Of a stretch of DNA of 64,000 nucleotides, positions 60,401-64,000 are shown in pieces. Under the pieces are notes generated by a model that ran no database searches, was not told where the DNA came from, and saw only the letters and a list, made by a program, of their open reading frames with translations. Origin of the DNA: Nymphaea colorata (taxonomy: Eukaryota; Streptophyta; Magnoliopsida; Nymphaeales; Nymphaeaceae); contig NC_045138.2 of NCBI RefSeq assembly GCF_008831285.2, forward strand, positions 31,779,934 through 31,843,933, written 5' to 3'. A program made the translations under genes and the position numbers. The stretch's first letter is position 1. Each line of letters begins with the position of its first letter.

Positions 60401-63400
60401 ATACCGGCAGCTAGTGGGTGCCGGAACTCCCATGTTTGTGGTTTTTCTCCCTTTGAGTTCGAGGGTTTTCCACATTACATTGATCTTCGATTTCTACTGC
60501 ACTCTCGATCCTATTTTTCTACAGTGGAGGAAGAAGATTTGGACTAGCCAAGCTCAGTCAAGAGTTGCTGGCATTCCTACATGCTTGTGAAGGCAGGCTA
60601 CCCGCCCTTATAGGATTCAGAAGGCTGGGATTCAGCTAGCAAACCATTGTTCCTTTTGACGTTGTGCTGAGGAGACAAATGCCCATATCTTTGATAAAAT
60701 GTAAGTTAGCAAATGAAGTTTGGAGGTATATTCCTACAAAGTTTCGTAAGAGTTAAATTTCCCCAAGCCGAGATTGTAAATGAGTTTAAGAGATGGCTGC
60801 AAGCAAGGATCTCTAGGAAGTAGAGGCATCAGTGCTAGAGGATGTCCTTCTTAATTGTTTGTTGGAACATGTGGCGCCTTAGGAACAGATGTTTCCATGA
60901 CAGCCTTGAACCACAGTAAGTAGGTTCAAAAGAGAGGTTTGGAGGAGCGGCATGGATAGCTTTTCCTCTATCAAGTGGCCTCCTGAGATAGAAATTAAAC
61001 TAAGAATTTGGAAGGAAACTAGGCTATACTGTGAAGACACCATCAGTTCGGATAGAAATGGATGGTTAATTAACATTGTTAGAGCTCATACCAGACATGG
61101 ACTAAAAATAGCTGGCTTGAGCTATGTGAGTAATGGGCATCTAGGTTGTGTGGTGATTGTCAAGGATCGTGGAAAGATTCATAAAGAAGATATGGAACTC
61201 TTGGAGCGCATTCTCAGATTCCATAAGGAATATGAGGGTGATTATGCAATCATTTCCCTGTCAAAGATTGGGTGAGGAAAATTAAATAGAGATTGGAAGG
61301 GCAACGGCCAAATGCAGGTTGGAGCAGGTGTTTTGATCAAATTGAGGTGAGAATTTCGATGGAGCAGGGTGCTGCTATACTTGACATAGGACGACAAATC
61401 ATGGATCATGCCAATGACCTTCGTGACTGTTTTGTTGACTTGAATATGTAAATACATAGCTTGTAGGCTATATTCTATAACAATTTGTTTTGGTGAAGGG
61501 TTGGGTCAATCCTTTGTGTTTATTGTTAAGGTCTTTTTTGGCCTTCTCTTGTATATAATCATTTTGTTGGAATAAAGGTAGGGGGTCTAACCCCTAAGCA
61601 AGCTCTTTACTGCAAAATGTAATGTTTTTATTTATGTCGCTTGTTTATTTAAATGTTGCTTTCATTTTGATTTTTTTGTGTTATTTTGCATCATATATAT
61701 ATATATATATATATTATGTCATACCCCCGTAACCATATTTTCTGAAGTTGTCTTGCCCATACCTATATCGCCATACCCTTACCTGAACCGGATCTGTATT
61801 CATGTGACTTAGAAGACCAGTAAACCAGCAGTAGCAACAGATGAACAAAACAGATGCCCAAGATAGAATCCTTTCCCTGAGAAAGTTATCGATGCATAAA
61901 CAACTAGTACTCTAGTTCCTTGTTAAGCTAGACAGCCAGTGTAGTAGGCAGGCATAATGAGCAGCTCTAACTTCTACCAGAAACTAGTGTCAAGAAGTCC
62001 CAACACTTCCCATAGATGTAATGAACTACATAGTGTCATGGACACCCAAATCTTAGCAAAAAAGGAATGTTTAAGTTTCACCTCTCATCCTCTGGACAGA
62101 TCTTGTTATAATATGAAAGTTGATCCAATGACTCCTCAGTTACTTATCTGAATCTAACGTCAACTTTGATGGAAATTACTTATGGTTTTTGCTCAATATG
62201 AACATCAACACAGCAATCAGTAAATAACACCAGGGCATGGGACAACATAAGAAGGTAAGTTCTGATAACTAGCTAGCAAACATATCCATATAACATGCAC
62301 TATAATAGACCACAAATCAACCAGAGAAAGAAATCCATAGACCATGCAATGGGAAAAAACAAGGCATCTAATGCCTTCAACAAAAGTATAGAGAAGGAAA
62401 AAGGAAAGCACACTATAACATCAGAAAATGGCATTACTGCTATTACCTGAAACATGTAGAGAAAATTGAAATGTTTATGGGTTTCACAGTAGGTACATAT
62501 ACGGTTGAGAGCTAGAGAAGTGTGCTCTATGACAGCCATGTTCTGAGAAGCAGCAGCTTCACTTCTTGTTGCAAGGACATGTTCTAATATGGACATAGCA
62601 CCATAACCAACACATAAATCACAAAGATCATCGATAGTTCCATAGTCAGTTGCTAAGGTATCAGGCCTTTGAGGAGAAGCAGTTGGGGTCACTGCTGCAT
62701 GATGTGATGGCTGAGGCGGTGGAGGAACAGTATTTGGAGGAAAGAAGAGCAAGCATGCTTCTGTATAGCGTCCATGCCTGAACATAAAACCAAGCATTTC
62801 CTGCTTTGCATACTGCAAAAGCACATACTCATGTAAGCCCATCCCTCCAGAAAAAAGCAAAAAAAAAATGCAGAAATGCTGGAAGAGGAAACATGTTCTT
62901 ATGGTAGGCTAGCAAAACGTTCTGGAAAAAACTTACAAAATTGATCACAATAAAGAGTAATAAGGGACCATCTACAAAGAAGTCATGATATGAACTATGA
63001 AGCAATTGAAATAAACAAGAAACATGGGAAATATTTTTCGAACTCCTGAAGAGCCAAGTAAAGCCGACTTAAAGGATACATTTAAGTGCTATTGGAAGAG
63101 GAAAGTCTGACTGACCTATAGCGACCTCTAAACATATATATACAAAAATATTCCAGAAAGCACATGGGCTCACCGCTTACCTCTTGCAAGTAGCTGATGC
63201 ACTCTGTGTACCGTGTATGGTCCAAATTGCTTCGAGGACCATCATCTGAATCCTCCAAGCTTGTCGATACGTCAGGATGATTTGTAGCTACCTGAGATCG
63301 TCTTGACCTCTCCGATCGTGGAAAAGTAGAGATATGCAAAACGCTAAGGTACGCATCGGCAGAAAGAGAATCATCCAAGATTGTGGGTGCACTTCTAGCC

Positions 63401-64000
63401 AAATGTTCATACCTAAAACATTAGTGTCAACAATTAAATTTCCAGTCAAACAATAGCTTTATCCATGAAACATTACACAGTTACGTCCACCTAGTTTCTT
63501 AGCTGAAGAGAGGAAAAGTATGGGTCTGATTTCTAAAGTGTACACACCAAATCCACAAACCTGGCCATGTTTTGGTAAATGACCAGTTTCAGATATATGT
63601 AAGTCCAAATATACATGTGCATTTATGCAAGCACTTGAATGTTGTATAACAGCCTCATCAACATGAGAACAGATACCCTCAATCAGTAACTGGTTCTGAA
63701 GGTACTGAAAACTCGATTACACATATGGAAAGGCCACAAAGTGGCTGCAGGAACAGTCATGTTCAGAAACATTATAGAAGGCAAAAAAAAACATGTAAGA
63801 TAGAAGAAGAGGAACCAGGTTCATTCATAAATAGGAACCAGGTTCATTCATAAATGAATACAGGTGCTGCCTAGACCATAATGAAGTTATGAAAAGGAAC
63901 AAAATATTACAGAAACTAACATTTAGTCAAATAACACAAGACCAAAAGTTTCAGTTAACCCTAACATATATGCTTTAAGCAGAGTAGATAAATGTGAAAT
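27355..64000 (-). CDS. ZFYVE26/spastizin-like large gene, C-terminal part (5' part beyond window)
   Basis: Eleven coding exons join in frame to a stop: 63704-63544, 63412-63181, 62812-62447, 44601-44500, 44271-44128, 42287-42199, 29338-29256, 29143-29028, 28569-28484, 28216-28117 and 27420-27355. Together they are 1,545 nt, or 514 residues plus TAA. The protein matches my memory of the very large plant protein annotated as zinc finger FYVE domain-containing protein 26 (Arabidopsis AT2G25730); human ZFYVE26 is spastizin/SPG15, linked to lysosome and autophagy work. No FYVE finger lies in this part. Diagnostic stretches are EMLGFMFRHGRYTEACLLFF, KKDHVAAGLCCIQLFMNS, EGLSARHRAGESAKLV and FDLAFQVIYEFNLP. 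The helical repeats are typical of the family's C-terminus. Two introns, 12.9 and 17.8 kb, are filled with transposons. Confidence 0.87.
28117..28216 (-). CDS. FYVE26-like exon (KVIACVICGRLK...)
   Basis: The exon encodes KVIACVICGRLKTAFQIASR and NGSTADVDYVAHQ. Its borders are TTGCAG and GTATCA. Confidence 0.92.
28484..28569 (-). CDS. FYVE26-like exon (YANKHRERPDRL...)
   Basis: The exon encodes VLLAAIVIYANKHRERPDRL and IDMLKSVH, with a split Arg codon into the next exon. The acceptor is ATATAG. Confidence 0.9.
29028..29143 (-). CDS. FYVE26-like exon (AVDIYAAVAKSLAE...)
   Basis: The exon encodes AVDIYAAVAKSLAERKKGNQ and LTEFLRNIKGTIDDSDWDQ, bordered by TTGCAG and GTACAA. Confidence 0.92.
29256..29338 (-). 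CDS. FYVE26-like exon (RRCEVAETLAEK...)
   Basis: The exon begins after TTATCAG and encodes RRCEVAETLAEKNFDLAFQV and IYEFNLP. It ends in phase 1 at GTAACC. Confidence 0.92.
30162..31025 (-). CDS. Copia gag (capsid and zinc knuckle), open frame
   Basis: An uninterrupted 287-codon frame starts MDSFAMAENLKIDFSHEF and has the Copia gag signature KLDGSNYEIWSRVF and YLNDKNVSKILQVEEE. It ends with an Arg/Gly-rich linker and a CCHC knuckle, CTYCGKIGHLEYRC, near residue 255. The frame stops at TAG and no pol frame follows. An intact gag without pol suggests recent truncation or selection as a gag-only element; I cannot tell which. Confidence 0.85.
   Translation of the reverse strand: MDSFAMAENLKIDFSHEFKSGGNPFYYGSIVKLDGSNYEIWSRVFMMSVIGHRKEHVIEEDELVGKSGKYVSWKEDNNIVMSWIMNSVQPQITSAIAFYTSAKQMWDFLKQTYLNDKNVSKILQVEEELLNLQQGDQSLAQYFASLKSIYERLKALRPPCPTCHKNHGEQSMVAKFLQGFSPKYAVAKAQMLTEAEIPDLSEAYNRLSRLVVTLSPPSSDIHVSALVASGGRGHSSFRGRGIGRGIRGGRGRFQCTYCGKIGHLEYRCWDKHGRPSAASLGRNITPK
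31560..31590 (-). other. Perfect 11-bp hairpin in the Copia leader
   Basis: CTGATCACGCC (31,560-31,570) and GGCGTGATCAG (31,580-31,590) pair perfectly around a 9-base loop. It sits between the primer site and gag, where retroelement RNAs often carry packaging or dimerisation structures. The role is inferred. Confidence 0.6.
31794..31943 (-). repeat. 5' LTR of the truncated Copia
   Basis: Read on the minus strand, the LTR begins TGTAGAATTAAAGAG and ends CTCACGGCTACA, just before the primer site TGGTATCAGAGC. It contains a CCCTAATCTCTTTATAAGGG palindromic stretch. No second copy occurs in the window. Confidence 0.7.
32018..32103. repeat. 43-bp perfect tandem duplication
   Basis: Units 32,018-32,060 and 32,061-32,103 are identical, each starting TTGCTAGTGTTATTATTTG and ending AGAGCCACA. 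Confidence 0.95.
32930..33331. repeat. LTR-like remnant beside Copia
   Basis: Pyrimidine-rich sequence with AGTATGATTTGTATA, a TATAAAAATGGG stretch and a C/T-rich tail resembles the segment at about 53,340-53,745, which is followed by a degenerate Met-tRNA primer site. The partner LTR and the borders are not found. Confidence 0.3.
33337..33614 (-). repeat. 3' LTR of the nested-host Copia
   Basis: The 278-bp LTR matches the 41,674-41,956 copy. On the minus strand it begins TGTTGTACATATGG; the 5' copy has six extra bases there (TGTTAAGTTTGTACATATGG). Confidence 0.92.
37767..37944. repeat. Five palindromic CGTATCGTACGATACG sites, hAT 5' end
   Basis: The 16-bp perfect palindrome occurs at 37,767-37,782, 37,787-37,802, 37,879-37,894 (one mismatch), 37,900-37,915 and 37,929-37,944. 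The fourth extends to a 20-bp palindrome. Partial CGATACGATAC words lie between. Subterminal repeats in hAT elements bind transposase; palindromes of this density could also extrude cruciforms. Confidence 0.9.
38306..40838 (+). pseudogene. hAT transposase (BED finger, DUF659, dimerisation), one stop
   Basis: Three exons (38,306-40,157, 40,248-40,452, 40,550-40,838) join in frame to 781 codons plus stop, with donor/acceptor pairs GTAAAT/TTTAG and GTAATA/TGTAG. The BED-type finger is at about residues 5-50 (KCGFCGNTLSGGIIRMKHH). The DUF659 RNase H-like core includes IMSDGWTDTRSRTLVNF and VQFITDNAANYRAAG. The C-terminal dimerisation motif is SGCERNWSVFQHIHSKKRN, and the tail is very acidic. A single in-frame TAA at 38,612-38,614 (codon 103) separates the finger from the core; otherwise the frame is open. 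The transposase excises the element and pastes it elsewhere by a cut-and-paste reaction. The copy may be recently inactivated, or the stop may be a sequencing error. Confidence 0.88.
41190..41258. repeat. Subterminal TACGATACG half-sites, hAT 3' end
   Basis: TACGATACG occurs four times in one direction at about 41,190, 41,201, 41,211 and 41,249, each the half-site of the 5' palindromes. The asymmetry (palindromes left, half-sites right) resembles other hAT elements with unequal ends. Confidence 0.85.
41281..41661 (-). other. Copia leader with degenerate GATTAGGG repeats
   Basis: Between the primer site and gag, the plus strand shows many variants of GGTAGGATTAGGGCAGA and GGGGATTAGGGTTAGGGCAG across about 41,410-41,620. 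It is a degenerate minisatellite; the telomere-like TTAGGG words are incidental. The gag start codon follows at 41,376. Confidence 0.7.
41674..41956 (-). repeat. 5' LTR of the nested-host Copia
   Basis: The 283-bp LTR is followed on the minus strand by the primer site TGGTATCAGAGC. Its border was set by the matching CCCAT target duplications. Confidence 0.92.
42199..42287 (-). CDS. FYVE26-like exon (VNVVKSFSDNDG...)
   Basis: The exon encodes VNVVKSFSDNDGPPWKHSLF and GNPNDPETF, ending in phase 2 at GTTAGT. The next exon lies 12.9 kb away and completes ETFRRRCEV. Confidence 0.92.
42876..42925. repeat. Compound microsatellite (TA)n(GA)n
   Basis: A TA run of about 22 bp passes into a GA run of about 28 bp. 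Confidence 0.93.
43495..43581. repeat. Compound microsatellite (TA)n(GA)n
   Basis: A TA run of about 51 bp passes into a GA run of about 35 bp, directly after a segment reading GCCGTCTGCATGGACAGCCC. The block at 54,055-54,399 ends in a similar way. Confidence 0.93.
44128..44271 (-). CDS. FYVE26-like exon (EGLSARHRAGES...)
   Basis: This 48-codon exon encodes LHFEEGLSARHRAGESAKLV through SSRVIIQ. It has canonical TTCAG and GTGCAA borders. Confidence 0.92.
44500..44601 (-). CDS. FYVE26-like exon (KKDHVAAGLCC...)
   Basis: This 34-codon exon encodes VLKKDHVAAGLCCIQLF and SQDEATKHLENAK. It follows the 17.8-kb intron and joins phase 0 to phase 0. The Gln-Val junction matches the family. Confidence 0.92.
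44875..45318. repeat. AT-rich MITE-like element with ATCACGATATT words
   Basis: The left end reads AGTGTTACAGATATCACG. The right end, read inward on the other strand, is AGCGTTGTCACAAATATCG, an imperfect inverted pair. The interior repeats TCGTGATTTTTTC and ATCACGA words. A similar AT-rich segment lies at about 16,130-16,460. The target duplication was not resolved. Confidence 0.4.
47143..47428 (+). repeat. 5' LTR of the young Copia
   Basis: TGTTAGAATATG...GTTTCTACA, 286 bp, with a TATATATTG box-like stretch at about 47,250. It differs from the 3' copy at two positions (C/T and T/G). Confidence 0.96.
47429..47839 (+). other. Copia leader: primer site and 28-bp GC-rich tandem repeats
   Basis: After the Met-tRNA-type primer site the leader is strongly GC-rich. 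It contains about three tandem 28-bp units starting CTGCGCCGCC at 47,546, 47,574 and 47,602. Several long frames here are by-products of this composition. Confidence 0.75.
47840..52150 (+). pseudogene. Copia gag-pol polyprotein with one in-frame stop
   Basis: The frame opens with ATG at 47,840 and runs 1,437 codons to 52,150, interrupted only by TAG at 50,531-50,533 (codon 898). Domains by approximate residue are: gag 20-240, CCHC knuckle 250-265 (CTHCNKLGHSVDFC), protease 353 (DSGATHH), GAG-pre-integrase 488 (RWHERLGHLP), integrase 546-650 (HSDVWGPSG, TDNAREY, PERKNRH), RT about 950-1180 (DVKNAFLNGHLEEEVYM, LLVYVDDMIVTG) and RNase H 1279 onward (SDADWAGC, AEAEYRAVA). The stop lies in the integrase-RT spacer, where the sister element has Gly. 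With near-identical LTRs this is one nonsense mutation, or readthrough, away from a coding-complete element. Confidence 0.92.
52145..52430 (+). repeat. 3' LTR of the young Copia
   Basis: A 286-bp copy of the 5' LTR directly follows the polypurine tract and ends TTTCTACA at the TTTTG duplication. Confidence 0.96.
52655..52710. repeat. (TA)n microsatellite
   Basis: An almost pure TA run of about 55 bp. Confidence 0.95.
53226..53258. repeat. (GA)n microsatellite
   Basis: A GA run of about 33 bp inside the sequence interrupting the MITE. Confidence 0.9.
53340..53770 (+). repeat. Copia-like LTR remnant with degenerate primer site
   Basis: A segment with a TATAAATAAGGG box and a C/T-rich 3' part ends near TTAGTGGAACA and is followed by TTGGTATCTTCAAGAG, which resembles a decayed Met-tRNA primer site. 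No coding or second LTR follows. It contains the 32-bp repeats at 53,494. Confidence 0.35.
53494..53605. repeat. 32-bp tandem repeat, three full units and a part
   Basis: Units start CCCAACAGCTAGAAAT at 53,494, 53,526 and 53,558, with a partial unit at 53,590. They differ only in one or two bases after GAAAT. Confidence 0.93.
54055..54399. repeat. GC-rich block ending in (TA)n(GA)n
   Basis: A GC-rich segment (many GGGAGC, CCCCGATGG and GGCTCCCC words) leads to TTTGTCCAGATGGACGACCC and then a TA run (to 54,370) and a GA run (54,371-54,399). The order parallels 43,020-43,581, so both may be copies of one non-autonomous element with a microsatellite tail. This is an inference. Confidence 0.45.
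54974..55224 (+). repeat. 5' LTR of the older Copia
   Basis: TGTTAACGTATACG...TTTTTATACA; the right border is set by the adjoining primer site. Confidence 0.93.
55952..60288 (+). pseudogene. Decayed Copia gag-pol polyprotein
   Basis: The coding starts at ATG 55,952 (MAESTSSTVSTVQAD) and is similar throughout to the young Copia polyprotein. Breaks include a frameshift near 56,508 in gag, TGA at 56,997-56,999 in place of Trp just before the protease DSGATHHM, frameshifts near 57,110 and 57,915, and further breaks around 58,240-58,470. In the last third a TGA lies at 59,563-59,565, with more breaks near 59,600-59,800 and a shift near 60,057. RT motifs (DVKNAFLNGDLEEEIYM, LLVYVDDMIVTG) and RNase H (VEAEYRAVAMG) are still readable. 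It is not functional. Confidence 0.9.
60283..60523 (+). repeat. 3' LTR of the older Copia
   Basis: TGTTAACATATATG...TTTTTCTACA; it follows the purine tract and ends at the GTGGA duplication. Confidence 0.93.
61693..61715. repeat. Short (TA)n run in MITE right half
   Basis: A TA run of about 22 bp precedes TGTCATACCCCCGTAACC. It corresponds to the TA run before CCGTACCCCCGTACCC in the intact MITE copy. Confidence 0.85.
62447..62812 (-). CDS. FYVE26-like exon (MFRHGRYTEAC...)
   Basis: This 122-codon exon starts after TTTTGCAG with YAKQEMLGFMFRHGRYTEAC and ends HKHFNFLYMFQ before GTAATA. It includes a Pro/His-rich loop (VPPPPQPSHH) and DLCDLCVGYGAMSILEHVL. Confidence 0.93.
63181..63412 (-). 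CDS. FYVE26-like exon (YEHLARSAPTI...)
   Basis: The exon starts after GTTTTAG and ends at GTAAGC. It encodes YEHLARSAPTILDDSLSADA, a Ser/Arg-rich acidic linker, and RYTECISYLQE. Confidence 0.88.
63544..63704 (-). CDS. FYVE26-like exon, most 5' in window
   Basis: The exon follows TTTTCAG and encodes YLQNQLLIEGICSHVDEAV and HVYLDLHISETGHLP. It ends in phase 2 at GTGTACAC-type sequence, the only nearby donor that keeps the frame into YEHLARSAPTI. The boundary is less certain than for the other exons. Confidence 0.65.
63810..63855. repeat. 23-bp perfect tandem duplication
   Basis: AGGAACCAGGTTCATTCATA plus AAT is repeated at 63,810-63,832 and 63,833-63,855 in an intron of the FYVE26-like gene. 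Confidence 0.93.

Larger units (their letters stand above)
54974..60523 (+). mobile_element. Older Copia retrotransposon inserted in the L1
   Basis: The element is flanked by the 5-bp duplication GTGGA (54,969-54,973 and 60,524-60,528). LTRs are 54,974-55,224 (251 bp) and 60,283-60,523 (241 bp), differing by a 10-bp indel and roughly 18 substitutions by eye. The primer site TGGTATCAGAGC is at 55,225-55,236 and the purine tract CTTGAGGGGGAG precedes the 3' LTR. Its proteins are close to those of the young Copia at 47,143, so both belong to one lineage. Confidence 0.95.
54610..61610 (+). mobile_element. 5'-truncated L1 LINE (zf-RVT end), split by Copia
   Basis: Left part 54,610-54,973 and right part from 60,529 read as the C-terminal zinc-binding region of a plant L1 reverse transcriptase. 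Left shows FWIDRWLG-like words, then LRDAEDTLVWSDYG and GEIIKKCRV. Right shows HCSF, RCAEETNAHIF and LANEVW-like words across stops and shifts. The typical LINE 3' phrase ending in GGLTPKQALYC-like coding occurs near 61,580. The ORF is decayed. Outer borders are approximate and no poly(A) tail or target duplication is resolved. Confidence 0.65.
54430..61812. mobile_element. hAT-type MITE (CTAAGTCACAT family) split by L1 and Copia
   Basis: The left end CTAAGTTACATTGGTAC with the following CTTCAGTAAGG matches the intact MITE at 10,877. The right end (GTAACCATATTTTCTG through CATGTGACTTAG) matches its other end. Flanking octamers GTAACCAG and AAGACCAG share their last five bases. Between the halves (about 54,600 and 61,610) lies an L1 remnant that itself holds a Copia element. 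Confidence 0.75.
44602..62446 (-). other. 17.8-kb transposon-filled intron of the FYVE26-like gene
   Basis: The intron runs from the GTAATA donor (62,446) to the TAACAG-type acceptor (44,602). It contains two Copia elements of one lineage, two interrupted hAT-type MITEs and an L1 remnant. Stretches 45,319-47,137 and 61,813-62,446 hold nothing I can identify. Confidence 0.8.

Noticed and set aside
60952-61275. 107-codon plus-strand frame after the older Copia
   Set aside because: It lies in the decayed L1 3' region; I could not recognise a domain and regard it as part of the LINE remnant or chance.
27355-64000. FYVE zinc finger in the large gene
   Set aside because: No Cys-rich FYVE motif is seen in the eleven exons; the family name comes from similarity to annotated plant homologues, and only the C-terminal part is here.

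Overview
The window is nuclear DNA of a flowering plant. It is AT-rich, its genes have many introns with plant-type splice sites, and it carries a MYB-CC phosphate-response regulator, a large plant FYVE-protein-26-like gene, Copia-type LTR retrotransposons primed by initiator Met-tRNA, a hAT transposon, hAT-type MITEs, an L1 LINE remnant and many (TA)n(GA)n microsatellites. I cannot place the species.

Layout. (1) About 1-12,860, minus strand: a PHR1/PHL1-like transcription factor gene. The 5' UTR exon, a 5.1-kb leader intron and six coding exons (360 codons) are present; the last exon(s) lie left of the window or were not found. Its introns hold a U6 snRNA retropseudogene, a 331-bp tandem duplication and a hAT-type MITE. 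(2) About 13-23 kb: intergenic DNA with MITEs, LTR-like remnants, microsatellites and a 105-bp tandem duplication, and no convincing gene. (3) 23,063-25,460, plus strand: a small three-exon gene for a 93-residue coiled-coil protein that I could assemble only by joining exons; I do not recognise the family with certainty. (4) 27,355 to the right edge, minus strand: the 3' part (11 coding exons, 514 residues to the stop) of a very large gene resembling the plant ZFYVE26/spastizin-like protein. Two of its introns are inflated to about 12.9 kb and 17.8 kb by transposons.

The 12.9-kb intron holds a truncated Copia (29,985-31,943) and a full-length Copia (33,337-41,956, TSD CCCAT) whose gag is split by a 3.5-kb hAT transposon (37,757-41,272, 8-bp TSD). 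The 17.8-kb intron holds a very young Copia (47,143-52,430, TSD TTTTG, LTRs differing at 2 of 286 positions), an interrupted MITE (52,920-54,050), and a three-level nest: a hAT-type MITE (54,430-61,812) containing a 5'-truncated L1, itself containing an older Copia (54,974-60,523, TSD GTGGA). Gene splicing appears able to proceed across all of this, because the coding exons stay in frame and 1,545 nt is exactly 515 codons.

Nothing here looks like a wholly new biological system. The most distinctive items are the palindrome-rich ends of the hAT element, the nested insertions with intact target duplications, the hidden 93-residue gene, two putative GC-AG introns in one transcription-factor gene, and the U6 retrocopy.
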